Part shown: positions 6,466-14,158 of the stretch, one piece after another
Layout: the number at the start of each line of letters is the position of its first letter
Position numbering within the stretch: the stretch's first letter is position 1
Source: Atopobium sp. UBA6362
Lineage (GTDB): Bacteria; Actinomycetota; Coriobacteriia; Coriobacteriales; Atopobiaceae
Length of the DNA: 17,493 nt
NCBI GenBank assembly: GCA_002440065.1
Contig: DJRK01000150.1
Location: 459 to 17,951, forward strand
Reading direction: 5' to 3'
The notes under the pieces: generated by a model
Told to the model about the DNA's origin: nothing
What the model saw: the letters and a program-made list of their open reading frames with translations, nothing else
The model's database searches: none
Made by a program: the position numbers and the translations under genes

Positions 6466-7326
6466 ATGTCCGCACCGTATCTGCTTGGTATGTACGAGAA
6501 GGCCGTGCCGGCCGACCTCACGTGGATGGAGCGCCTCACGGTGGCCCGCGAGTCCGGCTTCGACTACGTTGAGATCTCCATCGACGAGTCCGACGCGAAG
6601 CTCGCGCGCCTGGACTGGACCGCGGCCGAGCGTCGCGAGATCGTGCGACTGCAGAGCGAGACGCACCTGCCTATCCGCTCGATGTGCCTCTCGGGCCACC
6701 GCAAGTACCCGCTGGGCGCGACCGACCCCGACGTGCGCGCAAAGAGCCTGCTCATCATGGAGAAGGCCCTGAATCTGGCCTGCGACCTGGGTGTTCGCAC
6801 GATCCAGCTCGCCGGCTACGACGTGTACTACGAGGAGGGGACCGACGAGACGCGCAAGTGGTTCGCCGAGAACCTCGCCAAGGCCGTCGAGATGGCCGCG
6901 CGCCGCGGCGTCCTCCTCGGTTTCGAGACGATGGAGACCCCGTTCATGGACACCGTCGAGAAGGCAATGAAGTACGTGAACCAGATCGATAGTCCCTACC
7001 TGGGCGTTTATCCCGACATGGGCAATCTGACGAACGCGAGCTTCCTCTACGGCAAGTCCGTGACGGACGACTGCAAGACGGGCCGCGGCCACATCCTCGC
7101 CGCGCACTGCAAAGAGACCGTCGCCGGCGCGTACCGAGAGATCCCCTTTGGCACCGGCACGACCGATTGGTCCGCGCTCGACGAGGTCGTGGCGCAGGGC
7201 GTCCGCCGCTTCGTCGCCGAGTTCTGGTACGTCGGTGCCGAGAACTGGCGCGAGGACACCAAGTTCGCGAGCGAGTACGTCCGCGGCAAGCTCGACGCCG
7301 CCTTCGAGCGCGTTTACGGGAAGTAG
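6466..7326 (+). CDS. ulaE: L-xylulose-5-phosphate (L-ribulose-5-phosphate) 3-epimerase UlaE
   Basis: A 286-residue TIM-barrel epimerase, nearly the length of E. coli UlaE (284). It interconverts L-xylulose 5-phosphate and L-ribulose 5-phosphate in ascorbate catabolism. Family signatures include LGMYEKAVPADLTWMERL at the start, SMCLSGHRKYPLG (72-84) and IQLAGYDVYYEE (113-124). Metal and catalytic residues appear as E154, D184 (YPDMGN), H214 (AAHCKE) and E252 (VAEFWY), matching the spacing of E155/D185/H211/E251 in E. coli. The start at 6466 is chosen over an in-frame ATG at 6385 because AAAGGAG (6453-6459) lies seven bases upstream and the protein then aligns with UlaE. It is separated from ulaG by 181 bp with a terminator. 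Confidence 0.94.
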   Translation: MSAPYLLGMYEKAVPADLTWMERLTVARESGFDYVEISIDESDAKLARLDWTAAERREIVRLQSETHLPIRSMCLSGHRKYPLGATDPDVRAKSLLIMEKALNLACDLGVRTIQLAGYDVYYEEGTDETRKWFAENLAKAVEMAARRGVLLGFETMETPFMDTVEKAMKYVNQIDSPYLGVYPDMGNLTNASFLYGKSVTDDCKTGRGHILAAHCKETVAGAYREIPFGTGTTDWSALDEVVAQGVRRFVAEFWYVGAENWREDTKFASEYVRGKLDAAFERVYGK

Positions 7327-7377
7327 CTTGGCCTGCGAGCCATCGAAAGTACGCTGACGAGGCCGAGGGTCTGCGGC

Positions 7378-7605
7378 TTGCTGCACAGAACTCGGCTTCG
7401 TCACACGTTTAATCGTTTTGCTGCACAGAACTGCCCCTCGTCACACGTGTTTTCTGACCTTCTCGCTGCGTAAGGGTAGAAATGCCCAGATAAGGTTTCT
7501 GAAAATCAGCCTCAGAGACGATTTTTGAGCCGAATGACGTGTGACGAAGGGCGGTTCTGCGCACGCGAGCCCAATTTTGTGTGACGAGGGCCACGAACGT
7601 GCGAA
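7378..7605. repeat. 228-bp intergenic element, copy B (40-bp paired 10-mers)
   Basis: This copy fills most of the 323-bp gap between ulaE and the HAD gene. TTGCTGCACAGAACT repeats at 7378-7392 and 7418-7432, TCGTCACACG at 7398-7407 and 7438-7447, and the complement CGTGTGACGA at 7538-7547 with a one-base variant at 7578-7587. All are 40 bp apart. The core GCCCAGATAAG begins at 7484 and TCTGAAAA follows, as in copy A. The central hairpin is weaker: AAAATC (7502-7507) with GATTTT (7520-7525), then a T. All landmarks are displaced by 7327 bp from copy A, which implies no net insertion or deletion between the copies. Confidence 0.75.
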
Positions 7606-7649
7606 CGTGGGCGCGTTTCGCGGCGCGCTGGTCGTTTGGGAGGGGTCGG

Positions 7650-8294
7650 ATGGAGCTCAAGCTCAGAGATTGTTCCGCTGCGTTGTTTGACTTCGACGGC
7701 GTCATAGCCGATACGGAGCCACTGTACATGGCGCTCGACCGTCGCACACTCGCCGCCTTTGGCTACGAAGCGAGCGATGACGACGTGCGGGCGTTCATCG
7801 GCAAGGCATCCGAGGTCGAGGGGCCTGCGCTTCTCGCTGCCCACGGAATCCACGTGACCCGCGAGGAATGGCGTGCCGCTTGGGATCGCGACCACCTGAT
7901 CTACGGGGATCCGTCGCTGCGGCCGAGCCCAGGGCTGCCCGAGCTGTGGGCGGGCCTCACGGAGAGGGGAGTGCGCATTGCGGTCGTCTCGACCACGAGC
8001 GTCACGAGTCTGGTGCGCGCGCTGAACAACTTCGACCTGCTGCGGTACGTGGACATCGTCGTGGGAGACGAGCTGGTTGAGCGCCACAAACCCGATCCGG
8101 AACCGTACCAGCGGGCTCTGGATCTGCTTCATGCTGATGCATGCGATGCCGTGGCCTTCGATGACTCGCCCTCCGGCGTGGCGTCCGCTCAGGCTGCGGG
8201 TATCTACACCGTGTGCTATCAGGGCGCAAGCGAGGTCCAACCCGTCTCCGCCGCCGACTCCTACCTCACCGACTTCCGCGTAATCACGTTCTAG
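7650..8294 (+). CDS. HAD-superfamily sugar-phosphatase/phosphoglucomutase-like hydrolase
   Basis: A 214-residue HAD subfamily IA protein. Motif I is FDFDGVIADTEP with nucleophile D14 and acid/base D16. Motif II is VVSTTS (112-117), motif III lysine is K147 in RHKPDPEPY, and motif IV is FDDSPSG (170-176). A helical cap lies between residues 25 and 85. The fold fits phosphatases and beta-phosphoglucomutases acting on sugar phosphates; the substrate cannot be told from sequence. The start at 7650 is preferred to an in-frame ATG at 7581, because GGGAGGGG (7638-7645) is just upstream and motif I then lies at the usual distance from the N-terminus. It stands alone between ulaE and the second PTS, 194 bp before the next gene. 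Confidence 0.88.
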   Translation: MELKLRDCSAALFDFDGVIADTEPLYMALDRRTLAAFGYEASDDDVRAFIGKASEVEGPALLAAHGIHVTREEWRAAWDRDHLIYGDPSLRPSPGLPELWAGLTERGVRIAVVSTTSVTSLVRALNNFDLLRYVDIVVGDELVERHKPDPEPYQRALDLLHADACDAVAFDDSPSGVASAQAAGIYTVCYQGASEVQPVSAADSYLTDFRVITF

Positions 8295-8448
8295 CGTTGC
8301 CCTTCAGCGACCCGTTGTTTTTGGGCCCCTTCCCCGCAGTACCCTGCAAGGTTTGTATCAATCGATGTGCCCAAGTCTTCTATGTATTTTGCCGTGTCGT
8401 CCTCCGAAACTTAAACGTGAGGACGTTCGGCCACCGCGGGGCCGCATC

Positions 8449-8482
8449 GTCTCCAGTCCGAAACATCGAAGACTGTGGAGAC
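8449..8482 (+). promoter_or_regulatory. Hairpin that can sequester the SD of the second PTS operon
   Basis: GTCTCC (8449-8454) pairs with GGAGAC (8477-8482), and AGTC (8455-8458) with GACT (8471-8474), leaving a 2-nt bulge and a 12-nt loop. The GGAG in the right arm is the only SD-like sequence before the ATG at 8489. Pairing would therefore hide the ribosome site. The upstream spacer 8295-8448 has no clear sigma-70 promoter that I can defend. Whether the hairpin is regulatory is inference. Confidence 0.45.
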
Positions 8483-8488
8483 ATTCCT

Positions 8489-8944
8489 ATGGTAGATCCA
8501 TTCGATTGCAACAGCTTGCGCCTCCAAGTCGAGGCGCGGGATTGCAGGGATGCAATCCAAAAGGCTGCCGATGTCCTTATCGATAAAGGCAGCATCACCC
8601 AAGGCTACGTCGATGAGATGAACGCCGCTTTCGATGAGCTGGGTCCATATTTCGTCCTGGCTCCAGGCATGGCGTTCGCGCATTCGCGCCCTTCTGCAAG
8701 CGTTTTAAAAACTGCGCTATCGATGGTCACGCTTAAAGAGCCGGTGCGCTTTGGAAATGAGGCAAACGATCCGGTGTTCCTCGTATGCGTAATCGCCTCG
8801 ACAGATGCGCAGGAACATGTCGACCAGCTAAAACGGATCGCTCGTTTCTTGGCTGATGGTGACCACGTCCAGATGCTCAAGGATGCGCGAACGGAAGAGG
8901 ACAAGCGCATGGTAGTGGACGAGTTGAACAAAGGGGGCTTTTAA
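8489..8944 (+). CDS. PTS IIA component of a second ascorbate-family PTS
   Basis: A 151-residue EIIA of the same fold as the protein at 1437-1913. The predicted phospho-histidine is H65 in APGMAFAHSRP, preceded by GPYFVLAPG. The start at 8489 is supported by GTGGAG eight bases upstream and by alignment with the other IIA; in-frame starts further upstream would add an unrelated arginine-rich leader. It overlaps functionally with the IIC gene that begins two bases after its stop, so the two are translationally coupled. Codon use is noticeably more AT-tolerant than in ulaC. The substrate is unknown. Confidence 0.87.
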   Translation: MVDPFDCNSLRLQVEARDCRDAIQKAADVLIDKGSITQGYVDEMNAAFDELGPYFVLAPGMAFAHSRPSASVLKTALSMVTLKEPVRFGNEANDPVFLVCVIASTDAQEHVDQLKRIARFLADGDHVQMLKDARTEEDKRMVVDELNKGGF

Positions 8945-8946
8945 TC

Positions 8947-10248
8947 ATGTCGGATACCGTTACCTTGATCGTTAAGACAATTACCCAAGCGCCCATATTC
9001 CTGAGCCTTGTGACCCTCGTTGGCCTGCTTTTGCAACATAAGAAGCCGCATGAGATTCTCGATGGTGTCGTCAAAACGCTAGTGGGCATGACGATGCTCT
9101 CTACAGGCTCAAGCTTGCTTACGAGCACCTTAACCCCAGTGATTCAAAAGTTGAACGAGGTCACGGGCGTGCAGGGCGTCGTGCCTCAGAACTTCTCCGT
9201 CTACGGGACGATGCTTTCTGAATATGCCACTGCCGTTGTCATGGCATTCCTGCTCGGCTTCATTATCAACCTTCTGCTCGTAAAGATCGTTCCCTGGAAG
9301 CAGTGCAAGAACGTATACTTGACCGTTCATGTGGCGCTGATCCTCTCTTCGTTCCTTTGCGCTTCTACTTCAGCCGCGTTTGGCTGGGAAATCGTCTCTG
9401 TTCCCACGATTGTAACTTCGGGCATCTTGCTCGGTTGCTACAACACGTTCTCTCCGGCGATTGCGCGCCTCTACACTAAGGACGTCACCGGGGATAACTA
9501 CACGCTCGGTCACCAGCTCCAGATCGGCACTGGCCTTGCGGTTCTTCTGGCAAAGGCGGTTGGCAATCCCGACGAGGATGCCGACAAGATCAAGCTCCCC
9601 AAGGGCCTTGATGTCCTCAAGGATGTCACGGTGGCGATGGCGATTCTTATGCCGCTCATCTTCATTGGTATGGGGCTCGCAATCGGCGAGACCGGCATCC
9701 AAGAACTCGCCGGTTCTAACCAGTGGATTGTCTGGCTGTTCCTGCAGGGTATCAGCTTTACTGCGGGCTTCACGATTCTTCTCGCCGGCGTTCGCATGTT
9801 CATCAACCAGCTGCTTCCCGCATTCAAGGGTATTGCCGATAAGTATGCTCACGGTTCCATCCCTGCTCTCGATTGCGCCATCTTCTATCCGCTCTCCGGC
9901 ACCGGTGCTATGCTCGGCTTCATTTCTGCTGCCTGCGGTGCTCTGCTTGCGATGGTCATCACTATCGTTTTCCACCTGCCCGTCGTCGTCTTCCCGAGCC
10001 CGAATGTGGTTGTGTTCGATGGAATGACGCTTGGTGTCTTCGGCAACAAATACGGTGGCTGGAAAGGCGCTATCGCTGCTGGTTTCGTCACCGTGTTCCT
10101 CGTCCACCTGCTTGTCATTTTCCTTTACCCGCTTACCGGTGTGCTTTACGGCGGTGGTCTCACGTACTCCCAGACCGACTACAGCTTGTTCTGGATGCCG
10201 CTCATGAGCATCCTGTCCGGAATCGGTCACCTGCTCGGTTTGGCTTAG
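8947..10248 (+). CDS. PTS IIC permease, ascorbate (SgaT/UlaA) family, unknown substrate
   Basis: A 433-residue polytopic membrane protein related to, but clearly diverged from, the IIC at 1992-3494. Shared features include an N-terminal APIFLSLVTLVGLLLQHK segment, the KTLVGMTMLSTGSS loop, GHQLQIGTG (middle), the KLPKGLDVLKD cytoplasmic stretch and VFDGMTLGVFGNKYGG. The FGAPN motif of the first IIC is replaced by YPLSGTGAMLGF, which suggests a different ligand. It is about 67 residues shorter. SD AAGGGGGC lies inside the end of the IIA gene. Genes for a PRD regulator and a IIB follow in the same direction. Probably imports a sugar acid or polyol; the substrate is not determinable here. Confidence 0.9.
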   Translation: MSDTVTLIVKTITQAPIFLSLVTLVGLLLQHKKPHEILDGVVKTLVGMTMLSTGSSLLTSTLTPVIQKLNEVTGVQGVVPQNFSVYGTMLSEYATAVVMAFLLGFIINLLLVKIVPWKQCKNVYLTVHVALILSSFLCASTSAAFGWEIVSVPTIVTSGILLGCYNTFSPAIARLYTKDVTGDNYTLGHQLQIGTGLAVLLAKAVGNPDEDADKIKLPKGLDVLKDVTVAMAILMPLIFIGMGLAIGETGIQELAGSNQWIVWLFLQGISFTAGFTILLAGVRMFINQLLPAFKGIADKYAHGSIPALDCAIFYPLSGTGAMLGFISAACGALLAMVITIVFHLPVVVFPSPNVVVFDGMTLGVFGNKYGGWKGAIAAGFVTVFLVHLLVIFLYPLTGVLYGGGLTYSQTDYSLFWMPLMSILSGIGHLLGLA

Positions 10249-10254
10249 CGCTAA

Positions 10255-10287
10255 GTTCTGCACCCAGGGCTCGGTTGGGCGCAGAAT
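10255..10287 (+). terminator. Attenuator-like hairpin between IIC and regulator
   Basis: TTCTGC (10256-10261) pairs with GCAGAA (10281-10286), and CCCA (10263-10266) with TGGG (10276-10279), with one internal mismatch and a 9-nt loop. The tail CTTCTTGTTT follows. It resembles an intrinsic terminator that may lower transcription into the regulator and IIB genes. Confidence 0.55.
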
Positions 10288-10323
10288 CTTCTTGTTTGCG
10301 TAAGTGGAAAGGAGGGGCTTGGA

Positions 10324-12330
10324 ATGAAGAAAAGGACGCGCAACGTGCTCGCCCAACTTGTAGAGCGCGGCGACTATGTGACCGCGAAACAACTTGCCGA
10401 GTCCCTCGAAGTAAGTCGTCGTAGCGTCATGTACGCGCTGGATGACCTTGATGAGGAGTTGGTTTCCAACGGCCTTGGGCTCACCCAGCGCGTAACAAAC
10501 AAGGGCATCAGAATTGAGCCAAACGAGCTCGGCCTCGCTGCCGGCCTTCTTGAGAAAAATACGGACACGGCGCTTCTGGACTTTACCGATGCTCGAGACC
10601 GCCGCTTCTTCTTGTTGTTCAACTTTATGTGTATTGACGGACAAGTCACGACGGAGCTCCTTTCTGAACAGATGATGACTTCGCCGAGGACCGTGAGCAA
10701 TGATGTGAGCTTCCTCCGCTCAATCATGCAAGAGCAGAATCTCGAACTTGTCTACAACAAAAGAGAGGGCTATGAGGTCAAGGGGAACATTTTCACGGTA
10801 AGGAATCTCTTCGTTCAGTGGATGACGACGATTTGTCCTGCCGAAAGCAGCAAGGACCTTGCGACAACGATTGACGGCCTCTATAGACTTGCGAGAACAA
10901 AGCCTGGTTGCACCCTCGAGGTCAAGGAGCTTGAACAGTTAAATCAAATGTTGTCCGATGTGATTCCGAATCACTACACAAAGAAGGCCGGGTCTGTGCT
11001 GCTCCAACACCTGGTGGTCGCTCTTATGTGTTGTGGGCGGCGAGACGATTTTGGTTTTAGCAAAGAGGACAGGTCCTTCCTCGCCAGAAGCGTGAGCTTT
11101 GATGTGGCTCGAATTATTAGCTTGAGGGCTCAAGAAATCGCAAAGGTTCAGATGGATGAACGGGAGGATTGTTACTTTGCAACGCTGCTTCAATCGCTTC
11201 CGACAAACACAGCGATCAACGAAGTCCAGAACTATCCGTTTGAGGTCGAGGTCATCGTTCAAAAGCTCATTATCGACGTGAGCGAGTCTTATCAATACGA
11301 TTTCAACGCAGACTCTGAATTGTTCCAAGCAATCGTTGGACACGTGATTCCACTTGTTTACCGTGTCCTGTTCAACAGCCAGAATAAGAATCCGCTTCTT
11401 GGGGAAATCGCAGCTAAATATGCGCGTTTGAATGAAGCGGTGAGAAGCGCTCTGGGCGGGCTGGAGTCGTATGCCGGCGCAGCGATTACGGATGACGAGT
11501 GCTCGTTCTTAACCCTTTATTTCGCTTCTTCAATCGAGAAAATGTCCAATGAGGCAGGCGAGCGCGCAAGGATAGTCGTGGTGTGCAATGCGGGCAATGC
11601 GGTTTCGCGATTGCTGCAATACAAGTTGACCAGCGCGTTCAACGTCAATGTGGTCGCTTCGGTCGCGGAAGCCGATGTCTATAGCGCAGTGGACGAAAAC
11701 CGCCCGATTGACTTAGTCGTTACGGTTGTCGATCTCGACCAGAGTAGGCTCGGGATGGTTCAGTGCTTGAAGGTCAGCCCCCTTTTGAACGATGGGGATA
11801 TGAACCATTTAGGGCGCAGATTGCGGCAGCGAGTTTTCTTGAAACCCGAGCCCGAGTCTGAAGGCGCTTCGCTTACGGATCTTCTTGCCTCATCGTGCTT
11901 TGAGGTTATTGATCATGTAAATGGAATGGATGGGCTGATTGAGGCGGGCGGGCGGCTTTTGAGTCGCGCCGGTCTCTGCGATGAGGAATACCCGTTGCAA
12001 ATGGTATCGGCGGCTCACTGCTTTGGGCCGCTGACCACGATACTTATTGCTCCCGGCATCATCATGCCCCATGCCGGCATTAGCGATCATGTGTATCGGA
12101 CGGGATTCAGTTTTGTACGAGTGCGGGAGCCGATTGAAGTCAACGGAAAGGAGGTGACCTGTGCTCTTTCCCTGTGTACCAGGAATAAGCACATCAACCA
12201 AAGGGCGATTCAGCAATTCGGCGTGCTTCTAGGACGAAGCTCGTTTATGGAGCAAGTCAAAGAAGTGGAAACGCATGGCGAACTCATAGTTCTTATCAAT
12301 AGGTGCCTCAAAGAGGCAGAAAGGAAGTAA
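10324..12330 (+). CDS. PRD-domain transcriptional activator with EIIB-like and EIIA domains (BglG/MtlR type)
   Basis: A 668-residue regulator of the LicR/MtlR type. Domain order: N-terminal HTH (about 5-60, RRSVMYALDDL), second Mga-like HTH (about 105-155, SPRTVSNDVSFL), PRD1 (about 180-290, H229 in LLQHLVVAL), PRD2 (about 305-405, H340 in VGHVIPLVYR), EIIB-like domain (about 415-505, C421 in VVVCNAGNAVS) and EIIA-like domain (about 515-665, H583 in APGIIMPHAG). Such proteins are phosphorylated by PTS proteins at PRD, EIIB and EIIA sites and activate the transport operon when their own transporter is busy. It has DNA-binding HTHs, not the RNA-binding CAT domain of BglG. SD AAAGGAGGGG is strong. 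Its position inside the PTS operon argues for local control. Confidence 0.92.
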   Translation: MKKRTRNVLAQLVERGDYVTAKQLAESLEVSRRSVMYALDDLDEELVSNGLGLTQRVTNKGIRIEPNELGLAAGLLEKNTDTALLDFTDARDRRFFLLFNFMCIDGQVTTELLSEQMMTSPRTVSNDVSFLRSIMQEQNLELVYNKREGYEVKGNIFTVRNLFVQWMTTICPAESSKDLATTIDGLYRLARTKPGCTLEVKELEQLNQMLSDVIPNHYTKKAGSVLLQHLVVALMCCGRRDDFGFSKEDRSFLARSVSFDVARIISLRAQEIAKVQMDEREDCYFATLLQSLPTNTAINEVQNYPFEVEVIVQKLIIDVSESYQYDFNADSELFQAIVGHVIPLVYRVLFNSQNKNPLLGEIAAKYARLNEAVRSALGGLESYAGAAITDDECSFLTLYFASSIEKMSNEAGERARIVVVCNAGNAVSRLLQYKLTSAFNVNVVASVAEADVYSAVDENRPIDLVVTVVDLDQSRLGMVQCLKVSPLLNDGDMNHLGRRLRQRVFLKPEPESEGASLTDLLASSCFEVIDHVNGMDGLIEAGGRLLSRAGLCDEEYPLQMVSAAHCFGPLTTILIAPGIIMPHAGISDHVYRTGFSFVRVREPIEVNGKEVTCALSLCTRNKHINQRAIQQFGVLLGRSSFMEQVKEVETHGELIVLINRCLKEAERK

Positions 12331-12333
12331 ATC

Positions 12334-12603
12334 ATGAAAATCACTTGCGTTTGCGGTATGGGTATGGGCAGCTCTCTTATCGCGAAGATGAACATTGAAA
12401 GTATCGTTTCCCAGATGGGGATTGACGCTGAGGTTGACAACTGCGATTTGGGCTCCGTCTCTTCAAAGGATTCCGATTGGTATGTGACAACTCGAGAGCT
12501 CGCTGGGAATATGCCCGAGGTCTTTAGGGACAAGACGATCGTGCTAACCGACTTCATCTCGATTGATTCGATTAAGGATGAATTGGTTAAGCATCTGCAG
12601 TAA
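12334..12603 (+). CDS. PTS IIB component of the second ascorbate-family PTS
   Basis: An 89-residue EIIB. The likely phospho-cysteine is C7 in CVCGMGMGSSLIAKMN, equivalent to the CGNGQGSS loop of E. coli UlaB; a second cysteine, C5, sits two residues before. The start is three bases after the regulator's stop, and SD GAAAGGAAG overlaps the end of that gene, so the two are translationally linked. Placing IIB after the regulator is less common than grouping it with IIA and IIC. It completes the second PTS. Cytoplasmic. Confidence 0.9.
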   Translation: MKITCVCGMGMGSSLIAKMNIESIVSQMGIDAEVDNCDLGSVSSKDSDWYVTTRELAGNMPEVFRDKTIVLTDFISIDSIKDELVKHLQ

Positions 12604-12625
12604 GGAAGGCTGTCTAGATTGTCGC

Positions 12626-12663
12626 TCGCGGCCCCACACCAGAGCTCAGGCGTGGGGCCGCGA
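12626..12663 (+). terminator. Terminator of the second PTS operon
   Basis: TCGCGGCCCCAC (12626-12637) pairs perfectly with GTGGGGCCGCGA (12652-12663), a 12-bp stem with a 14-nt loop, 22 bp after the IIB stop. The following TTGTGAATTG is only moderately T-rich. Confidence 0.65.
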
Positions 12664-12933
12664 TTGTGAATTGTCGCCGCTTGATGACTGCCCGTAGAGA
12701 GGCTGAACGGAAAGTTAAGGTGGCGTGTTGAGGGCCTTCGGGCGGTGATTTGGCGTTTTGGTGCAACTTTTCTTCGGAATTGCGTGGTCGAAGCCGGGGT
12801 TAGGCGAGTAACTTGACCTCAAAGGTGGCGTTTTGGAGCGCTGTAGGGGGCGCGTTTCAGCGTTTCCGCAGATGAGCCGCATGTTCAAGCGTATCAATTA
12901 TTCAATAGTCCACGCAGAACCGAAAAAGAGTGC
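12664..12933. repeat. Gene-free spacer with short repeats
   Basis: No convincing gene lies here; a 60-codon minus-strand frame is low in support. TGGCGTTTTGG occurs exactly at 12751-12761 and 12826-12836, 75 bp apart, and a related TGGCGTGTTG at 12721-12730. AAGGTGGCG precedes two of the three (12717-12725 and 12822-12830). This may be the remnant of an intergenic repeat family, but only this stretch shows it in the window. Confidence 0.35.
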
Positions 12934-12962
12934 CGGAGAGGGTACCGACGCACGCCTCTCCG
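12934..12962 (-). terminator. Terminator of the rRNA methyltransferase gene
   Basis: CGGAGAGG (12934-12941) and CCTCTCCG (12955-12962) form an 8-bp stem with a 13-nt loop. Read on the minus strand, the stem is followed by GCACTCTTTTT, a good T-tract, about 20 bp after the methyltransferase stop. Confidence 0.6.
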
Positions 12963-12982
12963 CCTGGTGCCGCGTCGCTCCG

Positions 12983-14158
12983 CTACCGGCGAGCGAGAAT
13001 CGCGACGGATTCGACGTGCTTGGTGTGCGGGAACATGTCCACGGGCGTGAGCGACTCGATGCGATAGCCCTTTTCGCGAAGTATGCGCAGGTCGCGCGCC
13101 TGAGTGGTCACGTTGCAGCTCACGTATGCCACGCGCTCCGGCGCGAGCTCGGCGACCCCGGCGAGGAAGTCGTGGGTCGAGCCGGCGCGCGGCGGGTCCA
13201 TCAGCACGACGTCGAAGTCGCCCTTGCGCCCCTCCCGCGACATCCACTCGGTCGCATCGCCGGCAATGAAGTCGCATCGGTCGGCAAGACCGTTCGCCTT
13301 CGCGTTCCTCTTGGCGCATTTGACGGCGCTGGAAATCATCTCGATGCCGGTGACCTGCACGTCGTTTGTATGCGCCGCCGCGCAGATGCCGATGGTGCCT
13401 GTGCCGCAATAGGCATCGAGCGCCCGGTCGCCGTCCACGAGCTTCGCGCCCTCGATGGCGATCCGGTACAGTACCTCGGTCTGCTGCGGGTTCGTCTGGT
13501 AGAAGCTCGTGGGCCTGATCTCGAACGTGCAGCCCAGCAGCTTGTCGTGCATGGCGGCCGCGCCCCACAGGATGTGGTTCTCGTAACCCAGGATCGCGTT
13601 CGTCCGCCGCATGTTCACGTTCTGCGCGATGGTCGTGACCTCGGGGCACGCCTCGCGAACGGCGGCGACGAGCTCGTGTTCGCGGCGCAGGCGCGGGACG
13701 TTCGTCACAAGCGTGAGCATGACGTCGTCCGTCGCGTAGCCGCAGCGCACGACGGCGTGGCGCAGGACGCCCGTGCCGCGGTCCTCGTCGTAGGCGGGGA
13801 TGTGCTGCTTCTGAGCGATGCGTGCGACGGCGTTCAGGATGCGTCTCGCGCGCGGGTCCTCCACGAGGCAGCTCTCGCACGGGACGATCCTATGGGACCC
13901 ACGGGCATAAAAACCGCAAGCGACCCGCCCGCGCCCCGCGTGTGCGAAGGGAGTCGCCGCCTTGTAGCGAAACGCCACGGGCTCGCCCTGGACGCCCACG
14001 ATCTCGCGCAGCTCGCCGCCGTCCTTCTCGACGTCGGACCCGAGCAGGCCCTCGACGAACTCCTGCTTGCGGCGCAGCTGGATGGGGTAGGGGACGCTCA
14101 ACCACTCGCAACCGCCGCAGTCTCGTGCGATCGGGCATGTGTATGTGCGGTATCCCAT
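12983..14158 (-). CDS. rlmD: 23S rRNA (uracil-5-)-methyltransferase, RlmD/RumA family
   Basis: A 391-residue SAM-dependent RNA m5U methyltransferase. A [4Fe-4S] ligand set begins at once: C8, C14 and C17 (CPIARDCGGC), with C94 or C97 as fourth. The SAM site is DAYCGTGTIGICA (248-260), the catalytic core has DPPRAGS (321-327), and the nucleophile is C348 in YVSCNV. The start at 14158 is preferred to an in-frame ATG at 14197, since AGGGAG lies upstream at a good distance and the family begins near the cluster cysteines. No TRAM domain precedes the cluster, which is like E. coli RlmC (375 residues) and unlike RlmD (433). The target position, U1939 or U747, is therefore uncertain. It is convergent with the second PTS operon. 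Confidence 0.88.
   Translation of the reverse strand: MGYRTYTCPIARDCGGCEWLSVPYPIQLRRKQEFVEGLLGSDVEKDGGELREIVGVQGEPVAFRYKAATPFAHAGRGRVACGFYARGSHRIVPCESCLVEDPRARRILNAVARIAQKQHIPAYDEDRGTGVLRHAVVRCGYATDDVMLTLVTNVPRLRREHELVAAVREACPEVTTIAQNVNMRRTNAILGYENHILWGAAAMHDKLLGCTFEIRPTSFYQTNPQQTEVLYRIAIEGAKLVDGDRALDAYCGTGTIGICAAAHTNDVQVTGIEMISSAVKCAKRNAKANGLADRCDFIAGDATEWMSREGRKGDFDVVLMDPPRAGSTHDFLAGVAELAPERVAYVSCNVTTQARDLRILREKGYRIESLTPVDMFPHTKHVESVAILARR

Noticed and set aside
8213..8488. An upstream in-frame start for the second IIA, overlapping the HAD gene.
   Set aside because: The leader has no similarity to EIIA and the ATG at 8489 has an SD and matches the family's N-terminus.
12715..12897. A 60-codon minus-strand frame in the spacer between the convergent genes.
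   Set aside because: No SD that stands out, proline/threonine-rich product, and the codons coincide with the TGGCGTTTTG repeats.
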